This document shows positions 25,938-34,795 of a stretch of 64,000 bases of DNA, piece after piece. The notes under the pieces were generated by a model. It was not told the DNA's origin, did not search any database, and saw only the letters and a program-made list of their open reading frames with translations. Both the position numbers and the translations under genes were made by a program. Each line of letters opens with the position of its first letter. Position 1 is the first letter of the stretch. Source of the DNA: an uncultured Desulfobacterium sp. (GTDB taxonomy: Bacteria > Desulfobacterota > DSM-4660 > Desulfatiglandales > Desulfatiglandaceae); assembly GCA_900258555.1 (NCBI GenBank), contig LT984854.1:608195-672194 (forward strand), in the 5' to 3' direction.

Positions 25938-26242
25938 GCTTTGAGCGACATGGCTACAACTTCGAAGGGGCCTTCACTTCAGCAAATCAGCTCGAAGCAA
26001 GGGCCGGGGTGTATGTGATCTGGTGTAAGAACGGCGAGACATGGACGTGCCTGGATGTAGGCGAGTCGCACAATGTGCAGGATCGTCTGCTCAATCACGA
26101 CCGTGCCGACCAGTGGCGGCAGAAATGCCGAGGCACGATCTACTATGCGGCGCATTACACGCCGAACCTCCAGCAGACCGGACGAATCCAGATTGAAAGC
26201 AGGCTCCGTCAGCTTGAAAGACCTCTTTGTGGAGAACGCTGA
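25934..26242 (+). CDS. GIY-YIG-like nuclease-fold protein
   Basis: 102 residues. AGVYVIW (about 24-30) and LDVGES (about 41-46) occupy the GIY and YIG strand positions. VQDRLLNHDR (about 49-58) carries the conserved Arg and His region, and RIQIESRLR (about 85-93) carries the expected Glu. The tyrosines are replaced (GVY kept, second motif DVG), so activity is uncertain. Length suits a minimal domain with no DNA-binding extension. AAAGGAGG precedes the ATG. It ends one base before the probable start of the methyltransferase gene. Confidence 0.62.
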   Translation: MSFERHGYNFEGAFTSANQLEARAGVYVIWCKNGETWTCLDVGESHNVQDRLLNHDRADQWRQKCRGTIYYAAHYTPNLQQTGRIQIESRLRQLERPLCGER

Positions 26243-26243
26243 A

Positions 26244-29135
26244 TTGAACGACCGTAGATTGATAGAGGACTTCCTGCCCGTAAATTCGGTCGGAGAGGCG
26301 GCTTCGAGTGAGCCCCGCACAAAAGGGCACATCTCTACCTTGCATGTGTGGCGTGCGAGAAGGCCCCTGGTGGCGTGCCGGGCCGCGGTATACGGGGCTT
26401 TAGTGCCGGCGTCGCGGTTCATTCCGGAAAACGGTCCGGACAACAAGAAACAGAGCCTGGGCAGGGCCAATGCGGCCAAATTCTTTGAGCGGCTCTGCAA
26501 GTATCCGGGCAATCCCACTGTAATCAAAGACGCGCAGAGGCACATTCTGGAAGCCCATGCCGAGCGTTTGACCAAAGAGACGGGCAAGAGTGTTACGGTC
26601 GAGGATATCGAGGTAGGAGAAGCGCCGCGTCCTAAGGTGCTGGATATGTTCGCTGGCGGCGGGGCCATTCCGATTGAAGCGGCAAGGATGGGCTGTGATT
26701 CACATGCCCTTGACCTCAATCCAGTCGCGTATCTTATCGAGCTTTGCACCGTTACCTTCCCGCAGCAATTCGGGGCGAAACTGGCCGATGATATCGAGTT
26801 GTGGGGGAAGAACATTCTCAAGCGGACGCAAGATGCCGTGTCCGACGTTCTTGCACGCATACCGGTTGCACGAAAGCAACAGAGGGCGATCCAAAGAACC
26901 CTTGGGGATGAAAATGAAACGCCAGCCGACGAGTATTCTGTCGTCGCCTACTACTGGACGCGGACCATCCCATGTCCGAATCCGCAGTGCAAAGGAACCG
27001 TACCGCTCTATCGACAGACTTGGTTGAGGAACAAATCCTCCGGTTACGTGGCCTTGAAGCCGGTACCGGACATGGGCAGACGCTTCATGCGTTTTCAGGT
27101 GGTCGATGCTCGGTCCGCATCGGCGCTCGGCTTTGATCCGTCCTCCGGGAGCGCGGGATCATCCACGGCATGCCCCTTCTGTCAAACCGCTCTCGATGGT
27201 CCCTATGTCCGCAGGTATGGCGATGAGAGAGGCTTCGGCCAGCAGCTCATGTGCGTGATCGCGCTCAATCCCGACGGCCCTGGCAAGTTGTATCTTGTCG
27301 ATGAATCGCTTGCGGCCATAGAGGCCGAGCATCAGGCCATGTCCGAACACCGTGCGGCGGAGATTGAGCGCGAGCTTGGACCGAGCAGCCTTGATGAGGA
27401 GATTCCCCCGACCGGTAACGCCGGGCTTGCCACAGGGAACAGCTATCTATATGGCATCCGGACGTTCCGCCAGGCTTTTACCCCACGCCAGCGGTACATC
27501 CTCCTGACCATGGCCCGTGAGGTGCATCGTGCATACCAAGAGATGACTAAACAGGGAATAGAGCCGGAACGGGCCCACGCTATCGCGACGTATCTTGGCG
27601 TCTGGGTCAGCCGTTTGACTGATCGATGCAATGGGTTGGCCAGATGGAATAACGTCGGTGAGAAGATTGAAAGTCTTACTTCAATGAAACGGTTCGCGAT
27701 GACATGGGATTTCCCTGAAGTCAATATTTTTGGAGGTGGCTCAGGCGATGCTCTCAGCCAACTCGCTTTCATGACTTCCGCCGTGCGCCGCGAAGGCCAG
27801 TTTAATAACCCGTCAGTAGTTGTGCGCGGTTCCGCCGCTGAACTGCCATATGACAACGGTATCTTCGATGCGGTGATTACCGATCCCCCTTACTACGACA
27901 ACGAAAGCTACTCAGAGCTTTCCGATGTCTGTTACGTCTGGCTGCGGCCGACCATCGGCTTTCTCTACCCTGAACATTTCGCTGGCCAACTGACGCCGAA
28001 GAAAAAGGAATGCGTCGCCGCAGCTTATCGCCAGGGGGGAAAGCAGCAGGCGCGGAACTATTACGAAGACACCCTGTTTCAGTCGTTGCGAGAAGCCCAT
28101 CGCGTCACGAAACCTGGCGGCATCCTGATCGTCGTGTATGCCCATAAGACCACTCTCGGTTGGGCGACCCTTGTGGATGCGCTTCGACGCGCCGGTTATG
28201 AAGTCGCCGAGGCCTGGCCTCTTACCACGGAAACAAAGGCCCGGGTGGCTCACCAAGGAGACGCGGCTCTTGCCTCAAGTATTTTTCTCGTAGCCCGGCG
28301 GCGCGAAGCTCCTGAGACAGGCTCGTATGAGGAGCGAGTCCGTCAAGACCTGGAGAAGATCGTCCGCGAGCGCGTGGATTCGCTCTGGAAAATGGGCATC
28401 ACCGGCGCGGACCTGGTTATTGCCGCCGTTGGCGCTGGGTTGCGCGCCTTCACCCGCTTTTCCCGAGTTGAGTACGCCAATGGCGAGGAGGTCCCGGCCG
28501 AGAAGTTTTTGGCCGAGGTGGAAGGAGTCGTGCTGGAGACGCTCCTGGAAAAGATTTTCGGTGTGACCGGAAGTGGCGTCGCAGCGGTGGACGGACCGAG
28601 CCGGTTCTACGTGCTCTGGCGCTACGCATACAAGGTGGCCGAGTTGGAAGCGGGCGAGGCCATCGTTTTTACCTACGGCCAGAATGTGGAGCTGGATGGC
28701 CAGAACGGCCTTTCGTCCGGAAGCCGCGCCCTGGCCGAAAAGAAGAAGGGCAAGTACCGACTGTTTGACTTTTCCGAACGGGGGGACGACGAGAAATTGG
28801 GCATGCCCAAGGATGACGACAAGCCCGCCCCGCTGATCGATATCCTGCACCGTATCCTCTGGCTTGTGGAAAACGAACCCCGTAAGCTTAATGACTTCCT
28901 CGACGAGGCAAGGCCGGACCGGGAGCGCCTGCGCTTGGTGGCTCAAGCCCTGGCCGGGACCGCGCTGGTCGGCAGGAAGGACGACGGGCCGGAACACACC
29001 GTGGCGACAACACCTGCAGAAGCCGCCGCGCTCAACAAACTCGTCGCCAACTGGCGGGCCCTTATCGACCAGCGGTTGGCCGCCAGAGAAGGGACCTTGT
29101 TTGAACTTATGCGAAATTCGGAGGCCAAAAAGTGA
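26244..29135 (+). CDS. DUF1156 DNA methyltransferase of a defence system
   Basis: About 963 residues. DUF1156 covers the N-terminus (NDRRLIEDFLPVNSVGE, KGHISTLHVWRARRPL). SAM motif I is DMFAGGGAIPIEA (about 134) and the amino-methyltransferase catalytic motif is DPPYYDN (about 547), predicting N6-adenine or N4-cytosine modification. Cys pairs near 244 and 311 (CPNPQC, CPFC) form a zinc ribbon. The frame is open upstream, but TTG 26244 fits best: GGAG is nine bases before it, it follows the previous stop, and it gives the family N-terminus. It should mark self DNA for this locus. It overlaps the DUF499 gene. Confidence 0.85.
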   Translation: MNDRRLIEDFLPVNSVGEAASSEPRTKGHISTLHVWRARRPLVACRAAVYGALVPASRFIPENGPDNKKQSLGRANAAKFFERLCKYPGNPTVIKDAQRHILEAHAERLTKETGKSVTVEDIEVGEAPRPKVLDMFAGGGAIPIEAARMGCDSHALDLNPVAYLIELCTVTFPQQFGAKLADDIELWGKNILKRTQDAVSDVLARIPVARKQQRAIQRTLGDENETPADEYSVVAYYWTRTIPCPNPQCKGTVPLYRQTWLRNKSSGYVALKPVPDMGRRFMRFQVVDARSASALGFDPSSGSAGSSTACPFCQTALDGPYVRRYGDERGFGQQLMCVIALNPDGPGKLYLVDESLAAIEAEHQAMSEHRAAEIERELGPSSLDEEIPPTGNAGLATGNSYLYGIRTFRQAFTPRQRYILLTMAREVHRAYQEMTKQGIEPERAHAIATYLGVWVSRLTDRCNGLARWNNVGEKIESLTSMKRFAMTWDFPEVNIFGGGSGDALSQLAFMTSAVRREGQFNNPSVVVRGSAAELPYDNGIFDAVITDPPYYDNESYSELSDVCYVWLRPTIGFLYPEHFAGQLTPKKKECVAAAYRQGGKQQARNYYEDTLFQSLREAHRVTKPGGILIVVYAHKTTLGWATLVDALRRAGYEVAEAWPLTTETKARVAHQGDAALASSIFLVARRREAPETGSYEERVRQDLEKIVRERVDSLWKMGITGADLVIAAVGAGLRAFTRFSRVEYANGEEVPAEKFLAEVEGVVLETLLEKIFGVTGSGVAAVDGPSRFYVLWRYAYKVAELEAGEAIVFTYGQNVELDGQNGLSSGSRALAEKKKGKYRLFDFSERGDDEKLGMPKDDDKPAPLIDILHRILWLVENEPRKLNDFLDEARPDRERLRLVAQALAGTALVGRKDDGPEHTVATTPAEAAALNKLVANWRALIDQRLAAREGTLFELMRNSEAKK

Positions 29136-32044
29136 ACACACATGCACTTCGTCCCTGGACCGACCTGGTCAAGCTCCATCCCGACGTGGAAGCGGGTGCG
29201 TTGACCGAGGCGGTGTTCGCCATCGATCTCGGAGCCATCGCCGCAGGTGACCCAAACGTTCCCGTGGTCAACCGGGACCCGGAAGCCTTTTTTCGGGCGA
29301 CATACCTCACAGCCGATCTGCGAAAGCTACTGGAGGAAGTGCTGGCATCCCTTTCCGGCAAGTCCGGTTACAACCGGGTTTTGAAACTCAGGGTGCCCTT
29401 CGGCGGGGGGAAGTCACACACCCTGGCGTCGCTGTTTCATGCAGCGCGAAGGCGAGAGGCCCTGGACGGCATCCCGGAGGCTAAAGAATTCGCCCGACCC
29501 GGCAAGGTGGCCGTAGCGGTTTTCGACGGTGAGAAGTTCGATGCGCGTAACGGGAAGACGCTGGATGACGGCCCCACGATTCAGACCATGTGGGGGTGGA
29601 TCGCCTGGCAGATTGACTCCGAAAAGGCTTTCCCCATTGTGGCTGATCATGACAAGGACCGCGTTGCCCCGGGCGGGGATGTGATCCGCGAGCTGCTCAT
29701 CAAGGGGGCTGGCGGCAGGCCGGTTCTCATCCTCCTCGATGAAGTGCTCAAATACATGGAGCGCTCCGCTGCGGTCAGTGTCCTTGATTCCACCCTCCAG
29801 CGCCAGGCCAAGGATTTCTTCCAGAACCTGACCGTCGAGGTGGCCGGGAGCGAGAAGGCCGCGCTCGTCTATTCCCTCACCTGGAGCGCGAGGGAGGCCC
29901 TGGGGAATGTTGGTCTACTTGCCGAGATCGACAAGCTCGCATCTCGTGTGGACCAACTCAGGGAACCTGTCTCAGGAGACGAGATACTGCCCATCTTGCA
30001 GCGGCGTCTTCTGGGGGGCGCCCCCGACGCTTCCACAGCCACCGAGGTGTCCACGGCATATCAAGATGTAGTGACCGGCATGCAGCGGGCTCATGCCGAA
30101 ACCCCCTCCGAGCGCCAGCAAGCCGAGGAGGAAGGCCGTCTGCTGCGGGATCGGATGCGGGCGGCGTATCCATTCCATCCCGCGCTCATCGACATCATGA
30201 GGGAACGTTGGACAGCGGTGGATGCTTTTCAGCGGACCCGCGGCGCGCTGCGTTTTCTTGCCTCCTGCATGCATTCCCTCAAGAAGAACGGCGGAGCAAA
30301 GGCACTTCTTGGGCCTGGAGACGTGCCGGTGAAGGACGTGGATGTCCGGGTGAAGATGCTTAAAGAGCTGGGTGTCCAGAACGACTACGACCCGGTCATC
30401 ACGGCGGACATCGACGGTCCGAACGCCCGGGCAAAACGTATCGACGACCGGATGTCGCGTGAAACCCCTGCGCTTGCAAGTGTGAAGCCCGCCACACGCA
30501 TCGCCACGGCCATCCTTCTGTATTCGTTTGGCGGATTGAGGCGTGAGGGCTCGGGCAGCGACGAGACACTGCCGCCCGGCGTTACGGAAAACGAACTGCT
30601 TGCGGCCTGCGTCGGTCCCGACCTGGACAACATCACGGCCACCGCCGTCTTGTCCGAGCTTCGTAATACATGCCTGTACCTGCATTACGACGGTGTCCGG
30701 TACTGCTTCAAGAAGGACCCGAATGTCACCAAGTTGATCGAGGACGCGGAGCAGACCGTTGCCCGGGAGGATTCCCAGGCGCGGGGACACGGCCCGGTCC
30801 GCAGCATGATCAAGGAGATGCTGGATGCCCGCCTGGCCGGACACCACACAGCCATCGTGTGGCCGGCGAAGAGCCAAGACATTCCCGATGAGGACCCACG
30901 CTTCCTCGTCGCCTACCTGCCCCTTGAGTTCGCCGCCGAGGGCAAGGCGGAACAGGAACGCCAGGCCAAGGAGTACCTGACCAAATACGGGGATCGTCCC
31001 CGGCGCTTCCGCAACGGCCTGGGCCTCGCAATACCCGAGAAGAAACAGATTGAGGCCCTGCGGCGCGCTGTCCGATACCTGCTGGCCATCGACCGCGTGG
31101 AAGCCAAGAAGCAGCAACTTCGACTCACCAAGGACCAGCTTGATCAACTCCGGGAGAGGAAACGCACCGAACAGGCTGCCGCTGAGTCATGCTTCCGGGA
31201 ACTTTACACGGCCGCATGGTTGCCTCGGGTCCAGGACGGCGAGTTGGAAATAGAGAAAGTGGAAAGGGGCGGTCGACCGCTTCAGGCGACCGGCGTCCAC
31301 GAACGGATCATGGAACTTCTCACCAGCGTGGGAACGCCGCGCATTCACGGATCGGTTACGCCGCGGAAAATCGCCGAGCGAGTGCGGCTCGGCGAATCCT
31401 TAGTCGAGGGGGAGCCGCTGCTCATGGGCATCAAGGCGTCCGATGTGCTTGAATCGTTCTTCAGAGATATTGCGCCGCCCCGGTTGGAATCCGCATCTGT
31501 CCTGCGCAAGGGGATCGCTCGCGGTGTATCGGAAAGCGTCTTCGCCTATGCGAGTGGAGGCAGCCCTGTTCTTGGTCTTGATGGAAGATACCAGGTAAAT
31601 CGCGACAAGGTGATTCTCGGCCGCTCCATTGCCGATGACGAAGTCGATTTCGATTCCGGCTTCCTCATAATGCCGGCAGCGATCCCGGAAGCCCCGGCGG
31701 CCCAACCCGCAGGCGCTTTCCCCGTCGATACAGGCGCAGTTCCTCCCCCGAGCGTCCAAGAGGCCCCGGCCGGAATCGGATCGGGAACCGGTACCGGACC
31801 AATTACGGCGGGTACGGAGGTTTCCGGTCGAAGGAAACGGGTCGCCATGACATTTGAAGCCACTAGGGAACAGGTCTTCAAGGCGTTTCCGGCCATCGCG
31901 AACCTGGCCGACAAGTCCGACGGAGCCAAGGTGCGAATCCGCATCGAGGGGTCATCGGCTGCAGGCTTCGATTCATCCTGGCTGCGCAATGCCGTGGACG
32001 AACCGCTTGACGAGGCAGATATCGAACGGACCACCGAGGAATGA
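29132..32044 (+). CDS. DUF499 AAA-like ATPase of a defence system
   Basis: 970 residues. Walker A is PFGGGKSHT (about 89-97) and Walker B LILLDEVLKYM (about 199-209). The arrangement matches DUF499 proteins, which pair with DUF1156 methyltransferases in anti-phage loci and resemble BREX P-loop proteins in general layout. The C-terminal about 100 residues after a Pro/Ala/Gly linker (about 850-895) are a small separate domain (RKRVAMTFEATREQVFKAF). The GTG start overlaps the methyltransferase stop (GTGA). It probably supplies ATP-driven assembly or sensing for the complex. Confidence 0.85.
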   Translation: MNTHALRPWTDLVKLHPDVEAGALTEAVFAIDLGAIAAGDPNVPVVNRDPEAFFRATYLTADLRKLLEEVLASLSGKSGYNRVLKLRVPFGGGKSHTLASLFHAARRREALDGIPEAKEFARPGKVAVAVFDGEKFDARNGKTLDDGPTIQTMWGWIAWQIDSEKAFPIVADHDKDRVAPGGDVIRELLIKGAGGRPVLILLDEVLKYMERSAAVSVLDSTLQRQAKDFFQNLTVEVAGSEKAALVYSLTWSAREALGNVGLLAEIDKLASRVDQLREPVSGDEILPILQRRLLGGAPDASTATEVSTAYQDVVTGMQRAHAETPSERQQAEEEGRLLRDRMRAAYPFHPALIDIMRERWTAVDAFQRTRGALRFLASCMHSLKKNGGAKALLGPGDVPVKDVDVRVKMLKELGVQNDYDPVITADIDGPNARAKRIDDRMSRETPALASVKPATRIATAILLYSFGGLRREGSGSDETLPPGVTENELLAACVGPDLDNITATAVLSELRNTCLYLHYDGVRYCFKKDPNVTKLIEDAEQTVAREDSQARGHGPVRSMIKEMLDARLAGHHTAIVWPAKSQDIPDEDPRFLVAYLPLEFAAEGKAEQERQAKEYLTKYGDRPRRFRNGLGLAIPEKKQIEALRRAVRYLLAIDRVEAKKQQLRLTKDQLDQLRERKRTEQAAAESCFRELYTAAWLPRVQDGELEIEKVERGGRPLQATGVHERIMELLTSVGTPRIHGSVTPRKIAERVRLGESLVEGEPLLMGIKASDVLESFFRDIAPPRLESASVLRKGIARGVSESVFAYASGGSPVLGLDGRYQVNRDKVILGRSIADDEVDFDSGFLIMPAAIPEAPAAQPAGAFPVDTGAVPPPSVQEAPAGIGSGTGTGPITAGTEVSGRRKRVAMTFEATREQVFKAFPAIANLADKSDGAKVRIRIEGSSAAGFDSSWLRNAVDEPLDEADIERTTEE

Positions 32045-32122
32045 TGTGGGAAGCTGAACGGACGACAGTAACGCACATGCTTCGGTAAATATCATTAGGA
32101 AGGCATCTGATAGGCGTGATTG

Positions 32123-32638
32123 ATGGACACAGTGAGTAAAGAGACAAGAAGCCGAATGATGTCTTCCGTTCGGGCAAGGAATACGAAACTCGAAATGGAG
32201 GTGAGACGGCGGCTCTTTGCTATGGGTTTCCGATATCGTTTGCATGAAAAAAGCCTTCCCGGAAAACCGGATATGGTCTTTCCGAAATACAGTGCCGTTC
32301 TTTTCGTGCATGGGTGCTTCTGGCACCATCACGGGTGCCATCTTTCCGGATTACCGGCAACCCGCCGAGTTTGGTGGAAAGAAAAACTTGAGGGAAACAG
32401 AAAGCGGGATTCGAATGTCGTCTCCGAATTAACTAACCTCGGTTGGAGAGTCATCATCATATGGGAGTGCAGTTTTCGGAAAGCGAAAACGGATCGTGCG
32501 GAGGCCTTGGATCGAATTGCCGAATACGCGCGTGCTTTTTTAACATCTGACCGAAAATTGTTGGAGATCCCGCAATCGTCTCCTGACCGGATGGGCGATA
32601 CACCGGAAAAAGGCAAGGCACATGGCAAGAACAAGTAA
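32123..32638 (+). CDS. vsr: Very-short-patch-repair-type endonuclease (Vsr family)
   Basis: 171 residues. RSRMMSSVRARNTKLE opens the Vsr fold, PGKPDMVFP holds the catalytic Asp (about 51), FVHGCFWHHHGC (about 61-72) holds the zinc and catalytic His residues, and WWKEKLEGNRKRD is the conserved helix. Classical Vsr nicks T:G mismatches made by deamination at Dcm sites; a dcm-like gene lies 3.3 kb downstream on the same transcript. In defence loci Vsr-fold proteins may instead be the restricting nuclease. ATG 32123 is preferred to TTG 32120. The last 17 bases overlap the kinase gene. Confidence 0.88.
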   Translation: MDTVSKETRSRMMSSVRARNTKLEMEVRRRLFAMGFRYRLHEKSLPGKPDMVFPKYSAVLFVHGCFWHHHGCHLSGLPATRRVWWKEKLEGNRKRDSNVVSELTNLGWRVIIIWECSFRKAKTDRAEALDRIAEYARAFLTSDRKLLEIPQSSPDRMGDTPEKGKAHGKNK

Positions 32639-34778
32639 TGAAAAGAGCGGGTTCGACCGGATACCATTCCGGATGCATCCAAGGGTGTTTGCGGCCCTGG
32701 GTGCGGACCTTGTAACCAATGACGTGGTTGCAGTTATCGAGTTGGTCAAAAATTCCTACGATGCTTTTGCTCGCAACGTCTGGTTACGATTCCGTGACGA
32801 TCCGTCCAGGGGCGCTTTTTTGGAAATAGAAGACGACGGGAACGGCATGACCCGAGATATCATCGAGCAGGTTTGGTGTCTCGTTGCAACTCCGTTCAAA
32901 GAGCATAACCCGCTAACAAAAAGCGGCCAGAAGGTGCGTCGCGTTGCCGGTGAAAAGGGTCTCGGCCGCCTTTCCGTTGCACGTTTAGGCGAGCGCCTTG
33001 ACATGCTCACCCAGGCTCCCGGTGCTCCGTGCTGGGAAGTCAATGTCAATTGGTCCGATATTTCTGCGGGGGATGACCTGTCAGGGAGTTATGCGGAGTG
33101 TCGATCATGCCCGGAAGTTACGCCATTCGAAAAGTCCGGCACACTCCTTCGCATTCTTGGTCTGAAAGGACAGTGGGACAATGATCGGATATCCGATCTT
33201 GAAGATAACCTCGCCCGCTTGATTTCACCGTTTTCAGACCTTGGTGATTTCAATATTTTCCTGTCCGGTTTCGGAGATAGCGAAATCGAGGAGGTGAAGA
33301 TAGAGTCTCCCGAATTTCTGGCCAAGCCGAAATACTCCGTCAGCGGTGGTGCCGATGGAAACGGCAATGTAAGAGGAACATATCGATTTGCTCCCATTTC
33401 GGGGGGGAGGGTCAGGGAGAAGGAACTGAAAATCGCATGGGAACAAATATATGATGTCATTCAGGATCGAACAAGATTCCGGTTTTCCGATGACAGAGCG
33501 AGTTGCGGTCCATTTACCTTCGAAATCCGGGCGTGGGACATAGCTGCCGACGACACGCAGGAAATTGCCGAACGGTTCGATTTTCAGAAGAGCCAGGTGA
33601 GAAAGGCAATCCGCGCACATAAAGGCATATCGGTTTACCGAAACGGTGTGCTGGTGTTGCCGAAGTCGGATAATGCCCGCGATTGGCTGGGCCTTGATTT
33701 GAGGCGTGTAAGTAAAGTAGGAACAAGGTTGAGCACAAGCCAGGTTGTCGGCTACGTTTCAATAACTGCCGAAGACAACCCTCGGATAGAAGACACGAGT
33801 GACCGAGAACGTCTGGCATCATGTATCGAAGTGGCTGAGTTCGAGGAAATTCTTAAGGCCGTGGTGGCGCTTCTTGAAAACGAACGTGACGAAGACCGAA
33901 TCAAACCGGATCGCGAACGACCGATGGACGATCTTTTCGCGGCATTGTCAGCCGAAGACCTTGTTGCGGAAGTTATTGCGCTTTCGGATGAGGGTGCAGA
34001 TGCATCCGAAGCGATCCCGTTGCTCCGTGCGTTCAGCAGTTCTCTGGATGCAGCACGCAAGACGATTCAGGAGCGCTTTATTTATTATAGCCGTTTGGCA
34101 ACAGTGGGGACCATTGCCCAGATGTTGGTTCATGAAATCCGCAACAGAACAACGGCATTCGGCAGCTTCCTGGATTTCATCAAAAACCGGTTCGGTCCGT
34201 TCAAAGACAAAGATATCGAGGAAGAATTTCGCTGTACGGATAACGCAGTGAACGCCCTGGAGCGTCTCGCCGACACTTTTGCTCCTCTTGCGAGTCGCGG
34301 TTTCAGACGCCGTAAGCGGCAATCAATCTTGGAGGATCAAATCAGGGATTGCCTTGCGCTGCATCGTGGTGAGATCGAGAAGAAATACGTTCGGTGCAAC
34401 GTACCGGATTCCATAACCGCGGTAGCTGTTGATCCCGGTGAACTTGATGCCATCATCCTGAATTTGGTTACGAATGCCGTCTACTGGATGGGGGATGTCC
34501 CCAAAGAGAATAGAGAATTGGAATTCCGCCTCATCCCGATAAATAACGGAGAACGCGTGCGCGTATGGATTCACGATACGGGACCCGGTCTGAATGAAGA
34601 GGACGTGGAGAAAGTCTTCTGGCCCGGTGTGACCAGGAAACCCGGCGGAATCGGGATGGGCCTTACCGTGGCTTCGGAATTGGTGGCTGCATACGGGGGT
34701 CGAATGTCAACGAAACACCCCGGCACGAAAGGCGGAGCATCATTTGCATTCGATTTGCCGCTGCGTAAACAGGGCTGA
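32622..34778 (+). CDS. Cytosolic kinase: MORC/Hsp90-like GHKL-S5 module fused to a histidine kinase
   Basis: 718 residues without membrane segments. The N-terminal GHKL ATPase has ELVKNSYDA (N44), DDGNGM (71-76) and GEKGLGRLSVARLG (110-123). An S5-like region follows (GISVYRNGVLVLP near 335; DWLGLDLRRVSKVGTRLS). The second half is a histidine kinase: VHEIRN with H504, NLVTNAV near 613, DTGPGL near 652 and GGIGMGLTVASEL near 677. Two complete ATP sites in one chain are unusual. GHKL-S5 proteins of the MORC type are known beside Dcm and Vsr in restriction loci. The cognate regulator is encoded 17 bases downstream. The signal is probably DNA or another ligand felt by the first module. Confidence 0.82.
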   Translation: MARTSNEKSGFDRIPFRMHPRVFAALGADLVTNDVVAVIELVKNSYDAFARNVWLRFRDDPSRGAFLEIEDDGNGMTRDIIEQVWCLVATPFKEHNPLTKSGQKVRRVAGEKGLGRLSVARLGERLDMLTQAPGAPCWEVNVNWSDISAGDDLSGSYAECRSCPEVTPFEKSGTLLRILGLKGQWDNDRISDLEDNLARLISPFSDLGDFNIFLSGFGDSEIEEVKIESPEFLAKPKYSVSGGADGNGNVRGTYRFAPISGGRVREKELKIAWEQIYDVIQDRTRFRFSDDRASCGPFTFEIRAWDIAADDTQEIAERFDFQKSQVRKAIRAHKGISVYRNGVLVLPKSDNARDWLGLDLRRVSKVGTRLSTSQVVGYVSITAEDNPRIEDTSDRERLASCIEVAEFEEILKAVVALLENERDEDRIKPDRERPMDDLFAALSAEDLVAEVIALSDEGADASEAIPLLRAFSSSLDAARKTIQERFIYYSRLATVGTIAQMLVHEIRNRTTAFGSFLDFIKNRFGPFKDKDIEEEFRCTDNAVNALERLADTFAPLASRGFRRRKRQSILEDQIRDCLALHRGEIEKKYVRCNVPDSITAVAVDPGELDAIILNLVTNAVYWMGDVPKENRELEFRLIPINNGERVRVWIHDTGPGLNEEDVEKVFWPGVTRKPGGIGMGLTVASELVAAYGGRMSTKHPGTKGGASFAFDLPLRKQG

Positions 34779-34795
34779 AAGCCGGAGGCAATCAC

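Noticed and set aside
32123-32638. Vsr gene as ordinary housekeeping mismatch repair
   Set aside because: It is translationally overlapped with the kinase gene in a defence operon, so a plain repair role alone seems unlikely, although it cannot be excluded.
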